DNA of 64,000 bases from Spelaeicoccus albus (GTDB taxonomy: Bacteria > Actinomycetota > Actinomycetes > Actinomycetales > Brevibacteriaceae): positions 186,001-250,000 of the forward strand of contig NZ_JACBZP010000001.1 in the NCBI RefSeq assembly GCF_013409065.1. Direction: 5' to 3'. The notes under the pieces are model-generated. The model was not told the origin of the DNA and searched no databases. It was given only the letters and a program-made list of their open reading frames with translations. Shown piece after piece: positions 52,023-61,729 of this stretch (its first letter is position 1; every line of letters starts with the position of its first letter). Position numbers and translations under genes: made by a program.

Positions 52023-52462
52023 TTCGCGGCCACCTCTTTCAAGATCGCGGCGGCCTCGGCCAGGGTCCTGCGCTGATCGGCGTCCAGGCGGCGCACTTGA
52101 GTAGCCAGCCAGGCATCGCGCCGGCGCCGGGTGTCCCTGACGATGTCCGCGCCCGGCGCGGTGAGCGTGATGCGCACTTGGCGGCCGTCGTCCGGATCCG
52201 GGTCGCGCACGGCGTACCCGGCGTCGACAAGACAGTTCACGGTGCGGTTCATGGACGGCGGCTTGACGCCTTCGTATTCGCTGAGCGACGTGAGAGTTTG
52301 CGGACCGCGGCGATCGATGAATGCCAGGACTGCGTACTGGCCGTCAGTGACTTCGTGGTCCGCCTTTTCCGTACGCAAACGCCGGACCAGCCGGTTCGAG
52401 GCGATGCGTAGTTCGTTCGCCAGCTGGATGGCGCTGAGTTTTCGAGGAGAAGGATCATTCAT
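52019..52462 (-). CDS. MarR-family transcriptional regulator
   Basis: 147 residues. Winged helix: YAVLAFIDRRGPQTLTSLSE then YEGVKPPSMNRTVNCLVDAG and the wing DPDDGRQVRITLT. Represses itself and the coupled MFS exporter in typical cases. An inverted-repeat operator lies directly upstream. Confidence 0.93.
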   Translation of the reverse strand: MNDPSPRKLSAIQLANELRIASNRLVRRLRTEKADHEVTDGQYAVLAFIDRRGPQTLTSLSEYEGVKPPSMNRTVNCLVDAGYAVRDPDPDDGRQVRITLTAPGADIVRDTRRRRDAWLATQVRRLDADQRRTLAEAAAILKEVAAK

Positions 52463-52470
52463 CGGTAATT

Positions 52471-52496
52471 AGCATAACTCATTAGCCATGCTAACT
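52471..52496. promoter_or_regulatory. MarR operator candidate
   Basis: TTAGCAT (52471-52477) faces ATGCTAA (52490-52496); within it TTAGC-CAT-GCTAA (52484-52496) is a second, tighter palindrome. It starts 9 bp before the regulator start, fitting autorepression. Confidence 0.6.
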
Positions 52497-52599
52497 ACAG
52501 ACTTGTGAGACCGAAGTAACGGCGCCGTCCGGCCGGTGGTCATCGCGCGCGAGAGCCGGGTGTCGGTGCTCCCTGAGAGGATTGCGGCAATGGGAGGGG

Positions 52600-52788
52600 A
52601 TGGCCTTTTCGATGAAGTTCGCACCGAGCAACGCACGCATGTCGACCATACCGGCGCCACCCCGGCCGGCAATACCGGCTCGGCCGCGGCGGCCGCGGAA
52701 GTACGACTGGGTCAGCAACAGCTATTTCGATCAGCTGCGTCAAGCGCGCGAGGCCGCCGCGGACGTTCTCCGCCGCACGGAGGAGTGA
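52600..52788 (+). CDS. Small hypothetical protein
   Basis: About 62 residues. GGGAGG lies directly before ATG 52600. Pro/Arg-rich first half (STIPAPPRPAIPARPRRPRK), then a helical acidic end YDWVSNSYFDQLRQAREAAA with RRTEE. No known domain. Divergent from the MarR gene. An opposite-strand frame covers the same DNA, but the ribosome site favours this one. Confidence 0.45.
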   Translation: MAFSMKFAPSNARMSTIPAPPRPAIPARPRRPRKYDWVSNSYFDQLRQAREAAADVLRRTEE

Positions 52789-52827
52789 GCGCGTCCGTGC
52801 GTCGCTGCCGCTGCGGCCCCCTCGAAG

Positions 52828-54297
52828 TCAGTGTGCGAACGCGTCCTTGATCGGCCCGGACACGAAGTAGAAGATGAAGAGTGCTGCAGTGAGCCACATC
52901 AGCGGATGCACGTCGCGCGGCTTCCGGCGGGCGACTTTGAGCACCACGTGCATGATGAAGCCGGCACCGATGCCGACGGTTATCGAATAGGCGAACGGCA
53001 TCAGCATGATTGTCACAAATGCCGGAATCGCGATTTCGACGTCGGTCCAGTCGATAGATTTGACCTGCTGCATCATCAAAAAGCCGACGAGGACGAGAGC
53101 GGGGGCCGCCGCCTCATACGGCACCATTGCGGCGATCGGCGCCAGGAAGACCGCCAAGAGCATGCCAATGCCCGTCACGACATTGGCCAGACCGGTCCGC
53201 GCACCCTCGCCGACGCCGACGGTCGACTCAACGAAACCGCTGTTGTTCGATACCGACCCGAGGCCGCCGGCGATCGCACCGATCGAGTCCGCCACCAGGA
53301 TGCGACGGGAGCCGATCACGTTCTTGTCTTTGTCGAGCATGTCGCCCTCGGCGCCAATGGCAGTCATGGTGCCGAGGGCGTCGAAGAAGTTCGTGATCAG
53401 CATCGTGAAGACCGCGAGAATGCTCGTGACGACGCCGACGTCCGTCCACGACCCGAGCAGGTTGAATTGGCCCAGCAGCGACAGGTCGGGAAGCTGCGCC
53501 CATGATTTCGGCAATTCGGGCACGCTGAGCTGCCAGCCCGCGTCGTTGACGACCTTGCCGGCGGCGTTGGTACTCGACCCGATATGCAGCGTGGCCTGGA
53601 GGATGACGGCAAGGATCGTCGAGCCGATGATGGCGTACAGGATCGCGCCCTTGACCTTCAGCGTGTGCAGCACGAAGAGGGTGACAAGTCCGATGACGAA
53701 CACCAGCGTCGGCCAGCCCACCAGCCATCCGCCGACGCCCAGCTCCACCGGCGTACCGGAGCCGCTGCGCACGAATCCGGCATTGACCAGACCGATCAGT
53801 GCAATGAACAAGCCGATCCCGACCGTGATGGCGACCTTCAATTGTGCCGGCACCGCCCGGAAAATTGCCTCCCGGAATCCGGTGAGCACGAGAATGAGCA
53901 GGATGACGCCTTCGATCACGACGAGTCCCATGGCATCGGCCCAGGTCATGCCCGGCAATGCCGCAATGCCGAACGTGATGAGCGCGGAGAGTCCCAACCC
54001 CGCCGAAATCGCCATCGGGAAGTTCGCCATCACGCCCATCAGGATGCACATGAGACCGCCGATGAACGCCGTCGCCGCGGCGACTGCGGCAATATCGGGC
54101 GAGGAGCCGCCGCCCAGGAATTTTCCGGTGCCGTCGGTCGCAGTGCCGATGATCAGCGGGTTCAGCACAATGATGTACGCCATGGCAAAGAAAGTCGCCA
54201 GGCCGCCACGCACCTCCCGGCCGATCGTCGATCCGCGTTCGGAGATCTTGAAGAAGCGGTTGATGGCCGAGGGTTGTTTTTCGGCTGTGATGGGCAT
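52828..54297 (-). CDS. NCS2-family purine permease (AzgA/GhxP-like)
   Basis: 489 residues. Opens INRFFKISERGSTIGREVRG, then LATFFAMAYIIVLNPLIIG and MGVMANFPMAISAGLGLSAL, and later DALGTMTAIGAEG and SNNSGFVESTVGVGEGARTG, typical of the adenine/guanine/hypoxanthine branch. AAAGGAAA precedes the ATG. No riboswitch or purine gene seen nearby. Confidence 0.92.
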   Translation of the reverse strand: MPITAEKQPSAINRFFKISERGSTIGREVRGGLATFFAMAYIIVLNPLIIGTATDGTGKFLGGGSSPDIAAVAAATAFIGGLMCILMGVMANFPMAISAGLGLSALITFGIAALPGMTWADAMGLVVIEGVILLILVLTGFREAIFRAVPAQLKVAITVGIGLFIALIGLVNAGFVRSGSGTPVELGVGGWLVGWPTLVFVIGLVTLFVLHTLKVKGAILYAIIGSTILAVILQATLHIGSSTNAAGKVVNDAGWQLSVPELPKSWAQLPDLSLLGQFNLLGSWTDVGVVTSILAVFTMLITNFFDALGTMTAIGAEGDMLDKDKNVIGSRRILVADSIGAIAGGLGSVSNNSGFVESTVGVGEGARTGLANVVTGIGMLLAVFLAPIAAMVPYEAAAPALVLVGFLMMQQVKSIDWTDVEIAIPAFVTIMLMPFAYSITVGIGAGFIMHVVLKVARRKPRDVHPLMWLTAALFIFYFVSGPIKDAFAH

Positions 54298-54384
54298 CCG
54301 GTTTCCTTTGAGAAGGTAGTGCTGTTCCCGGCGGCCGTACCCGCGCGGACTTACCCATTCTGCCCTATCTCCGGCTGCGGGCGG

Positions 54385-57300
54385 CTACCCCATTTCGCCG
54401 AGCACGTCCGGCACCGTCTGATCGCCGGTGGCAACGGCGAACAGCGCATCGCGCACTTCCCAGCGGCCGGTCGCCCAGGCGAGCGCCCGCGAAAGTCCGA
54501 AGATCGTGGCGGCGTGGATCGTGTCGTGGTCGATCCACCAATCGACCGGCCGGCCATCCACGCGCAAATCGTCGTGCTCTCGGTAGGCCGGCAGCGACGT
54601 CAGTCCGAGCGCCTCGCATAGTTTGCTCACGGCGCGGGGGTATTCGGCCCGGTGTCCGGCCGGCAGCACTTGATCGGCAAGTTCGCTGCCAAGTCCCGCA
54701 TCGAGCGCACTCGCCAAGTCGTCGGCAAGTTCCGGCCGAGCCCACGATGCCCTGACGGCTCTGCCGAGGTCGCTGCGCGCCAGCCAGTACGGCGCTTCGG
54801 CCACGAACACGTTCGCCGAGGACGACCGGACGGCGCGCCCCGATTCCGGGTCGATCGCAGCAAGCTCGGACGGCGCCGGGTCGAGTTCGATGCCGGCTTC
54901 GGCAAGAGCCGTCCACACGGGCACGCATTCGGCGATTCCGGCGCCGTCCAGTCGGTCCAGGACGGCCTGCCAGCCATCGGCGTCAAGGTCGCCCGGGGCC
55001 GTTGCCAATAGCGCGTGCCGGACTTCGGAGCTCAGGTCGGCCATCCAGTCGGGTGCTGCCCGGCCGGGTGACATGCCTGCCGGGCCGGCCACGTCGGAGT
55101 GTTGTCCCAGGGGAAGACCGTCCACGTCGACATGGCCGGCGATCCACGCCGCGGCCGGTCCGCGAACGTCGTGCCGGTCGCCGTCGACCATGACCGGCAC
55201 GCGCCCGGTCAGTGCGGCGCGCAGCCCGGCATCGCCGTCCATGAGTGCCAACGCCGATGGCCAGTCGGCAATGAGATCGAGACCGAGGATCGTCGTCACG
55301 TCCGGCACGTACACGGGCCCGTCGAATCGGCGCTCCAGATCTTCCAGCCACCAGGCGGTGGGGTCATCGACGGCGTCCAGTCCCGCCTCGCCGTCACCGA
55401 CCGAGTCGGAAGCCAAATCGGCGGCCCGAACGACGACCGGGCCGGTCCGCACGCCGATCGCCGCAAGGACACTCGCCGGGTAGTCCCGCGCGATCTTTTC
55501 GTCGAGCGGATACTCCTCGCCGGCGTCGTTGAGCGATTCGGCCGCGCTGCCGGGCAGATAAAGGTCGGCAGCCGGCGTCGGCTCGCCGTCCGAATCGAGT
55601 AGCGGGACCTCGGCCAGCCACGGATGGCGTACAAAAGTCGCGGCGTCGGCCGGATCGGCGGAGGTTTCCACCGCAGCAGTCACGACCGCCAGAATCTCGC
55701 GCCGGACGCGCGCGGCCTGCCGCCATGCGCCCTCGTCGCCGTCCACGAGGCCGAGGCCGAACGATTCGCCAAGCAGTTCCAGCACTCGTCCGGGCTCCGG
55801 CGGCGCAGCGCCAAGACGTTCGAGGACGCCGGCCGCTCCATCGACCATCGCGTCGGGGTGCACGGTCGGAAGGCCGAGGGCGGCGAGGTCGCCGGCGTGG
55901 AAGCCGCCGGGCATCAGCAACCCGCGAGCGCCGCGACGCCATTGAACCGGCCGACCGTCCCCGCCGTCCGGTTCGGCAGCGGTCAGCAGCGGCACGGGCA
56001 CCAGCGCGGCCGCCTCGGCGACGGCGGAGTCGCCGATTTCGCCCGAGAGAATGGTGAGCAGCTCCGCTGCGTCCTGCGGAGTGTTGCACGGATAGGCCTC
56101 GATCACCTCGTCGAGGCCGACGCCGCGCACGCCGAGTTCGCGCAATTCCGCGCGCAGCTCGGGATCCGGCGGACAAATCAGCAGTTCGGGCATCCGCGCG
56201 GACAAATCCGCGGCCAGCGCCGCGCCGGGCCCTTCAAGGATCCGCACGTCGGGCGGGGCTGCCGCCGTGCCGTCGGACCGGCGAAGCCAGCGGCGGCGAG
56301 TCAACGATTCGCTGGCCGCCTCCCGCACCCGCGAATCGGCGGGTGAGGCCGGGAGGCCGCCGGGCAACAGCCGGGTGACGGCGGTCAGGTCGTGGTCGCC
56401 GGCATAGTCCGCGACGAGCCGGGCATACAAGGTTCCGGCTTCCGCGCACAACGAGGCCGTGGCCGCCGTGTCGGCAAGTCGCCGCCGGTCGGGCTCGACG
56501 GGGAATGATCCGAGCAGGAGTGCGGGCAGTCCGATCGCCTCGGTACTGGGCGTGGGTGCGTGGATGACCGGTTCGGTGAGCATCGAGGCTTCGGCCGGCA
56601 ATGCCCAAGCCAGCCACCAGTGCGGGTCGGCGCCGGGCGGAAGGGCGGCCCGGTCGTCGTCCGTGAATGTGCCGGCGGCGCGCACGACCTGCCATCGGGA
56701 CGCCGCATCGGCGCAGCGACGCTCGTTGCCGTCCACCTTGACCGTGAGGTCGCCAAGAGCGTCCAGCGCCAACAACGCCGGGTCACCGAGTTGCGCCAGC
56801 TGCTCGCGGGCGCCGCCGACGGCTTCGGAGCGCAACGGCAGCCGGATAACCGTGTCGAAACCGCGATCCAACAGTTCGCTCGCATGACCGGTCGGTTCGG
56901 CCGGGAACGGCAAGCGCAGGATCGGCAGCGTCCCGGGGCGTCCGGGGCGGTCGTCGAGCTCGCGACGCACTGCTTCGAGCGCGGGGTCGGCGTCGATCAG
57001 CGCGCGGGTCTCGTCCGGCGTGAACCGGACTCCCCCGGTTTTGGTGAACAACGACGGCGCGGCAGTCAGTTCGAGAACTGCGGTGAAGCCCAGTCCGAAC
57101 CGGCCGATGGCGGCGGTGTCGCGTTTGCCGGAAGCTCGCAACGACGCCACCCCCGAGACCCCTTCCGCGTCAAGCGGTGCACCGGTATTGGCCGCGTACA
57201 GTACGGCGGCGTCGGCCTCGCGGATGAGATCGAAGAGCACACTTCCGGCAACGCCTGCTTGAGCAGCGGCGTCGGCGGCGTTCTGGGCAAGCTCGTATGC

Positions 57301-57447
57301 GGCGCGGCCGCGGTATCCGCCGCGGACCAATTCGTCTTCCGCTGCGGCGTCCTCGCGGAACCGCAAGATGGTTGCCCGCCACGCGGCGACTGTCGCACGG
57401 CGCACTCCCGCCGTGTCGAACGGGTCGGACGGCGCCGGCTCGGGCAT
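54385..57447 (-). CDS. Sacsin-like protein with Hsp90-type (GHKL) ATPase domain
   Basis: 1020 residues. N-terminal GHKL ATP site: N-box YELAQNAADAAAQ (near 51-63), a G1-like ANTGAPLDAEGV (near 86) where the usual DNG is altered, and G2-like IGRFGLGFTAVL (near 113-124). This is the sacsin N-repeat pattern. The remaining 850 residues are Ala/Asp-rich with no named domain. May be a chaperone-like or nucleic-acid-linked ATPase; role unknown. It lies 15 bp after DUF3027 on the same strand. Confidence 0.82.
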   Translation of the reverse strand: MPEPAPSDPFDTAGVRRATVAAWRATILRFREDAAAEDELVRGGYRGRAAYELAQNAADAAAQAGVAGSVLFDLIREADAAVLYAANTGAPLDAEGVSGVASLRASGKRDTAAIGRFGLGFTAVLELTAAPSLFTKTGGVRFTPDETRALIDADPALEAVRRELDDRPGRPGTLPILRLPFPAEPTGHASELLDRGFDTVIRLPLRSEAVGGAREQLAQLGDPALLALDALGDLTVKVDGNERRCADAASRWQVVRAAGTFTDDDRAALPPGADPHWWLAWALPAEASMLTEPVIHAPTPSTEAIGLPALLLGSFPVEPDRRRLADTAATASLCAEAGTLYARLVADYAGDHDLTAVTRLLPGGLPASPADSRVREAASESLTRRRWLRRSDGTAAAPPDVRILEGPGAALAADLSARMPELLICPPDPELRAELRELGVRGVGLDEVIEAYPCNTPQDAAELLTILSGEIGDSAVAEAAALVPVPLLTAAEPDGGDGRPVQWRRGARGLLMPGGFHAGDLAALGLPTVHPDAMVDGAAGVLERLGAAPPEPGRVLELLGESFGLGLVDGDEGAWRQAARVRREILAVVTAAVETSADPADAATFVRHPWLAEVPLLDSDGEPTPAADLYLPGSAAESLNDAGEEYPLDEKIARDYPASVLAAIGVRTGPVVVRAADLASDSVGDGEAGLDAVDDPTAWWLEDLERRFDGPVYVPDVTTILGLDLIADWPSALALMDGDAGLRAALTGRVPVMVDGDRHDVRGPAAAWIAGHVDVDGLPLGQHSDVAGPAGMSPGRAAPDWMADLSSEVRHALLATAPGDLDADGWQAVLDRLDGAGIAECVPVWTALAEAGIELDPAPSELAAIDPESGRAVRSSSANVFVAEAPYWLARSDLGRAVRASWARPELADDLASALDAGLGSELADQVLPAGHRAEYPRAVSKLCEALGLTSLPAYREHDDLRVDGRPVDWWIDHDTIHAATIFGLSRALAWATGRWEVRDALFAVATGDQTVPDVLGEMG

Positions 57448-57462
57448 GGGGTTACCGGCGGG

Positions 57463-58500
57463 TCATTGCGGCGACGAGGCGAGGTCGAACGCCATTTCAT
57501 CGACGACCGGCGGCGCTACCTCGGGGCGGGAGTCCGTCGCGCGGGTCTCCGAATGCGCGCCGCATCCGTGATCGAGCGACACGACCTGACCGTCCTGCGG
57601 CGACCACGCATTGGCGCACACTCCGAATTGGCGGCGCAGGCTGCCGGCCAACAGCATGAGATACCCGCAGCTGGAGCACTTCATGTCGGAATTACGCGCA
57701 GTTTCGCTGTTCGGGCCGTTTTCGCCGGCCTCCCACCGTTCGGCCGCGCTTTGCCGGCCTTCGGGCGACAGCACGCGTTCACGACCCAGCCCGAGCTCGT
57801 ACAGCGCAAGTCGATCGGAGTCGTCATCGTTCGTCTCTTCGTATCCGGGCTCAAGATTGGGGTCGTCGTCCAGATACGGCAGGACGTCGCGCGGGCCGAC
57901 GTCGCCGGGCTTGAGACGTTCGTCCCACGGCAGCCACTCGGGAGCGGTGAGCGCGTCGTCGCCCGGGAGCAGTGCCGTTTCGCACACGGTGACCTTCTTC
58001 GAGCGGGGCACGCGCGTCAGTACGGCGATCCAGTACCACCCGCGGTACCCCTTCGCGGTGCACACGAAGGAATGGGTGACCAACCGGTCGCCTTCCATGC
58101 TGGCGCCGATGTGGTCGCCGACCTCGCCATCGGCGGCGACCTCCAAAATCGCCTGCCGTGCAATATCCACGGCGGCAATCAGGATGGCGTCCGATGCGGG
58201 CTTTCGTTTACGGGGGGCTGTCGACGTCGCTGGACTCGTTGACGGGCTCACGGTATCTATTGTCTCTCTTTCACCGGTCCCCTGCCCAATCGGACGCGCG
58301 GAACCCTCCTGATCGTCGGTATCCGCACTGCCGTCGGCGCTGGTGTCATAGTCGTCGTCCGGCCGTTCGTCGCCACCGTCTGCCGACCGATCGGCTGTCT
58401 CGGCGGCGTCGCTCGTCACCCGTTCGACCTTGTCGTCCGTCTGTTCGGCAGGTCGTCCCCACAGCCTGGCCCAAAAGTCTCGGAACCCGGAACGACCCAT
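57463..58500 (-). CDS. DUF3027 protein
   Basis: 345 residues from ATG 58500. The first 105 residues are acidic and disordered-looking. The core has ILIAAVDIARQAILEVA, VCTAKGYRGWYWIAVLTRV and LLPGDDALTAPEWLPWDERL. A C-terminal zinc-ribbon-like segment MKCSSCGYLMLLAGSLRRQF then GVCANAWSPQDGQVV resembles RNA-polymerase-linked or metal-binding modules. Widespread beside cold-shock genes in actinobacteria, function unknown. Its start abuts the csp stop. Confidence 0.82.
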   Translation of the reverse strand: MGRSGFRDFWARLWGRPAEQTDDKVERVTSDAAETADRSADGGDERPDDDYDTSADGSADTDDQEGSARPIGQGTGERETIDTVSPSTSPATSTAPRKRKPASDAILIAAVDIARQAILEVAADGEVGDHIGASMEGDRLVTHSFVCTAKGYRGWYWIAVLTRVPRSKKVTVCETALLPGDDALTAPEWLPWDERLKPGDVGPRDVLPYLDDDPNLEPGYEETNDDDSDRLALYELGLGRERVLSPEGRQSAAERWEAGENGPNSETARNSDMKCSSCGYLMLLAGSLRRQFGVCANAWSPQDGQVVSLDHGCGAHSETRATDSRPEVAPPVVDEMAFDLASSPQ

Positions 58501-58501
58501 T

Positions 58502-58885
58502 TCAGCCCTCCAGATCGTCGGCGACTGCCCGCAACAACGATGCCACTTTCGCCCCGTGTGCCCGGTCGGGGTACTTGCCGCGCCGCAGCTGCTGGCCGGC
58601 GTCGTCCAGCAGTTTGATGACGTCTTCAACGATAGTCGCCATGTCATCGGCGGGCTTGCGGGCGGCCTTGACGGCGGACGGCGGCGCGTCGAGGATCCGG
58701 GCCGACAACGCTTGCCTGCCCTTGCGACCGTCCACTACCCCGAAGTCGACACGGGTGCCGGGCTTGACCTCGTCCACCCCTGCCGGAAGGGCCGAGGCGT
58801 GCAGGAACACCTGCTCACCATCGTCTCCGGTGATGAAGCCGAACCCTTTGGCCGTGTCGAACCATTTGACCTTGCCTGTAGGCAC
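58502..58885 (-). CDS. Cold-shock domain protein with C-terminal extension
   Basis: 127 residues against about 67 for a plain CspA. Cold-shock domain 1-65: GKVKWFDTAKGFGFI with RNP1 KGFGFI, RNP2-like VFLHASAL. Extension 66-127 is helical and charged (KAARKPADDMATIVEDVIKL). Binds single-stranded RNA or DNA. AAGGGG precedes the GTG start. Heads the csp-DUF3027-sacsin transcription unit. Confidence 0.92.
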   Translation of the reverse strand: MPTGKVKWFDTAKGFGFITGDDGEQVFLHASALPAGVDEVKPGTRVDFGVVDGRKGRQALSARILDAPPSAVKAARKPADDMATIVEDVIKLLDDAGQQLRRGKYPDRAHGAKVASLLRAVADDLEG

Positions 58886-58932
58886 TATTACCCCTTAGAG
58901 AATGATTGAAGAAAAGAACTGTCGAAGTGGAG

Positions 58933-59154
58933 TCAGAGCGTTTTACGGCGTTTGATCGCTGCCAGGATCAACCCGGCGAACGCCACGAACGCGATCGGCA
59001 AGCCGATCATCGGTATCCAGGCCAGCCACGGCACGAACGGCTGCCCTCCGGCCAGGGAGGGCGCGATATCGAGTACCAGCGCCACGAAGGACACGGCGGC
59101 GACCACGATCATGATCGATTGCAGCGACCGCGAGGCGCGGTGCGGTTCGGGCAT
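58933..59154 (-). CDS. Small two-helix membrane protein
   Basis: 73 residues, hydrophobic segments near 14-34 and 42-66, basic end AIKRRKTL. AAGGAGGTGCC gives it a very strong ribosome site. Divergent from the helicase pair. Function unknown. Confidence 0.7.
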   Translation of the reverse strand: MPEPHRASRSLQSIMIVVAAVSFVALVLDIAPSLAGGQPFVPWLAWIPMIGLPIAFVAFAGLILAAIKRRKTL

Positions 59155-59212
59155 GACGTCGGCACCTCCTTCGGCGAGCTCTACGGCAATTTTTTACACG
59201 GCCTACGAAAAT

Positions 59213-59233
59213 CGCAGCCATCCGATGGCTGCG
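59213..59233. other. 9-bp stem-loop in the divergent gap
   Basis: CGCAGCCAT (59213-59221), CCG loop, ATGGCTGCG (59225-59233). It sits between divergent genes, so it may be a regulatory-protein site or 5' UTR hairpin rather than a terminator. Confidence 0.5.
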
Positions 59234-59320
59234 TTCTGCACACCAGTATATCCATTGACGCAAAGTCGACGTCGGTCTTCGCTTCGCCGTCGGGATCGGC
59301 GGAGACGTAAAGTGGTGAGG

Positions 59321-61726
59321 ATGCCTACCGGACAGCACAGCTTCGTCGAATGGCTCGTGCGCCAAAGCCCTTCCTTCATCGGCGAGATGCTCAGGCGGCG
59401 GGCGGATCTGGCGGTGCCGCGGCCGCGCGATCTGACCGGATTAGCGGCCCGCGCCTCCACTCGGACCAGCGTGGCGCGAGCCATCGACAACTTGGATATG
59501 CCGCATCTTCAAGTACTGACCGCGGCGGTGGTGCTTGCCGGTCCTCCGTTCGACGCCGCAACGGTATCGGCCGCGTCGGTACGCGACCGTTTCGGTTCCG
59601 GGCACGGCACAGCCCCGACGATCAAGGAAATCACCGCGCTGCTGCGCGATTTGAATGCGGCGGGCCTGCTGTGGGGGCCGTCCGGCGACCTGCGCATCAT
59701 CGGCCCCGCCGCCGACGTTCTCGGTCCGCATCCGGCCGGGCTCGGGCCGTCGTTCACTGCCGCGTTGTCCGGCGCCGATCTCGAGAAGGTGTGCAATGCG
59801 CTCGGTGCGGACGACGCGCCGTCCGCCGCACGGGCCCTGTCCGATCCCGATGTCCTCACCGAGATTCTCGCCGGCTTGCCCGGCACCGCCGGCGAGGTCA
59901 TCGGGAAACTCGACGACGGCAATCCGACCGGCACGCATGAGCAGGACCTGCGGGTCGTCCCGGCCGGCAAGGCCCGCGGTGTGCTGGAACAACTAGTCGC
60001 GCGGGGTATTTTGATCGCCACGCCGCCGCAGCGTCTGACGCTCAGCCGAGAGGCCGGCATCGCCTACCGGGGCGGCGCCGTGTTCCGGCGACTCGACTCC
60101 TCGCCGCCCCGTCCCGGCGACCCGGAAGACGGCGCTCGGCCCCTGGATCAATCGCTCGTCGACTCCCTGGCGGCCGGTGCCGCTCACGACGTCCTGCGCC
60201 TCGTCGACGAGATGCTTGCGGAGTTCGAGGCCCGTGAATTCTCCCGGCTGCGCGCCGGAGGGCTCGGCGTTCGCGACCAACGAAAGCTCGCGCATGCCGT
60301 TGACCTGAGCATGTCCGATGCGGCACGTCTGCTCGAGCTCGCCTACGCCGCCGGTCTACTCGGCACGACGGACGAGGAGCGCCCGGTGTGGTTGCCGACG
60401 CCGGCAGCCGACGACTGGCGCGCTGCCGAACCCGGCGTCCAGTGGCAACGGCTGGCGACCGCATGGTTCGCGGCGTCCCGTGCCGCACTCTTCATCGGAC
60501 GGCGGGACGCAAGTGGGTCGACGCCGGTCGCGCTCGGCCCCGGGCTTGACCGGACGGCGCTGCAGATGGCCAAACGCGAGGTCTTCGGCTTGCTTGCGAG
60601 ATCGTCGGGCATCGACTCGGCCGGTGTCCGGAGCCTGCTGGAATGGCGCCTGCCCCGTGCCGGCGCTGAATTCGCCGAGCTTGCCGCCTCGGTCATGAGC
60701 GACGCGTTGTGGCTCGGTCTACTTGGATCGGTACGACCCGGAAGCGGGGTGGCTGCACTGTGCACGGCGGGGCGGGCAATCGTGACGGGGCACGACGATA
60801 CTGCGGCCGAGCAAATGTCGAGAGCGCTTCCGGCCCGGCTCGACCACGTCATCCTGCAAGCCGATCTGACGGCCGTCGCCCCCGGCCCGCTGGCGCCCGA
60901 TCTGGCGGACACCCTGGCGAAACTGGCAACTGTCGAGGGGCGCGGCCAAGGAACGGTGTACCGGTTCAGCGACGAATCGGTGAAATCAGCGATGCGCCGC
61001 GGGTGGGACGCCGGCCGGATCCTGTCGTTCCTGGACGAACATTCCGAAGGCAGGCTTCCGCAACCGCTGGAATACCTCGTGCACGATGTGGCCCGGCGCT
61101 TCGGTCGGCTCCGGCTCGGTGCGGCCCGCAGCTATGTGCGTAGCGAGTCGGCGCACCTGCTGGACGAGCTGATGGCCGCGGCCGAGCATCCGTCGGCGCC
61201 GGCCGTGCTCGACGGCCTACGGCGTATCGCCGACACGGTAGTCGTCTCGCCGTCCGACCCCACTATGCTCGCCGACGCCTTGGCCCAGGCGGGGGTCGCA
61301 GTCGTCGCGGAGGCGGCCGACGGGCAGGTCCTGGTGCAATCGATAGCCCACCCGCGCGCCGAACAGGCTCCACCCCGCCCGGTTCGCGCGCCGACTATGG
61401 AAATGCCGGCCGGCGACGCATCGGAGTTGGCTGCCGAACTGCACGAGGCCGAAAAATCACGGTCGTCGACAAGTTCGGCCAGCACTGCGGAAGAACCGGC
61501 GGTGTCCTTTGCGTTACTGAGAGAGGCGATCAACGACAAACGGCGCGTGTGGCTCGGCGTGAGTGATCAGTCCGGGCACATTCGGCACATATTGGCGCAA
61601 CCGCTGACGCTCGTCGGCGGGCGGCTACACGTCCACGACGTCGCCCAGGGCAATGATTTGACGATCGTCGCCCACCGGCTGACCGGGGTCTCACCGGTCA
61701 CGCCGTCCACGGATGAAGGAGAGTGA
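59321..61726 (+). CDS. Helicase-associated (XPB/Ssl2-like) domain protein
   Basis: 801 residues from ATG 59321; no P-loop or DEAD-type motif. Opens HSFVEWLVRQSPSFIGEMLR. A segment near 620-690 (DHVILQADLTAVAPGPLAPD, YRFSDESVKSAMRRGWDAGR) matches the XPB/Ssl2-like helicase-associated domain. The C-terminal part (LLREAINDKRRVWLGVSDQS, RHILAQPLTLVGGRLHVHDV) resembles a WYL-type fold. Three bases before the XPB helicase gene; likely its partner in repair or transcription. Confidence 0.8.
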   Translation: MPTGQHSFVEWLVRQSPSFIGEMLRRRADLAVPRPRDLTGLAARASTRTSVARAIDNLDMPHLQVLTAAVVLAGPPFDAATVSAASVRDRFGSGHGTAPTIKEITALLRDLNAAGLLWGPSGDLRIIGPAADVLGPHPAGLGPSFTAALSGADLEKVCNALGADDAPSAARALSDPDVLTEILAGLPGTAGEVIGKLDDGNPTGTHEQDLRVVPAGKARGVLEQLVARGILIATPPQRLTLSREAGIAYRGGAVFRRLDSSPPRPGDPEDGARPLDQSLVDSLAAGAAHDVLRLVDEMLAEFEAREFSRLRAGGLGVRDQRKLAHAVDLSMSDAARLLELAYAAGLLGTTDEERPVWLPTPAADDWRAAEPGVQWQRLATAWFAASRAALFIGRRDASGSTPVALGPGLDRTALQMAKREVFGLLARSSGIDSAGVRSLLEWRLPRAGAEFAELAASVMSDALWLGLLGSVRPGSGVAALCTAGRAIVTGHDDTAAEQMSRALPARLDHVILQADLTAVAPGPLAPDLADTLAKLATVEGRGQGTVYRFSDESVKSAMRRGWDAGRILSFLDEHSEGRLPQPLEYLVHDVARRFGRLRLGAARSYVRSESAHLLDELMAAAEHPSAPAVLDGLRRIADTVVVSPSDPTMLADALAQAGVAVVAEAADGQVLVQSIAHPRAEQAPPRPVRAPTMEMPAGDASELAAELHEAEKSRSSTSSASTAEEPAVSFALLREAINDKRRVWLGVSDQSGHIRHILAQPLTLVGGRLHVHDVAQGNDLTIVAHRLTGVSPVTPSTDEGE

Positions 61727-61729
61727 CGA

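Noticed and set aside
56560-58242. 560-codon plus-strand frame opposite the sacsin-like and DUF3027 genes
   Set aside because: Spans the boundary of two opposite genes and has no recognisable domain.
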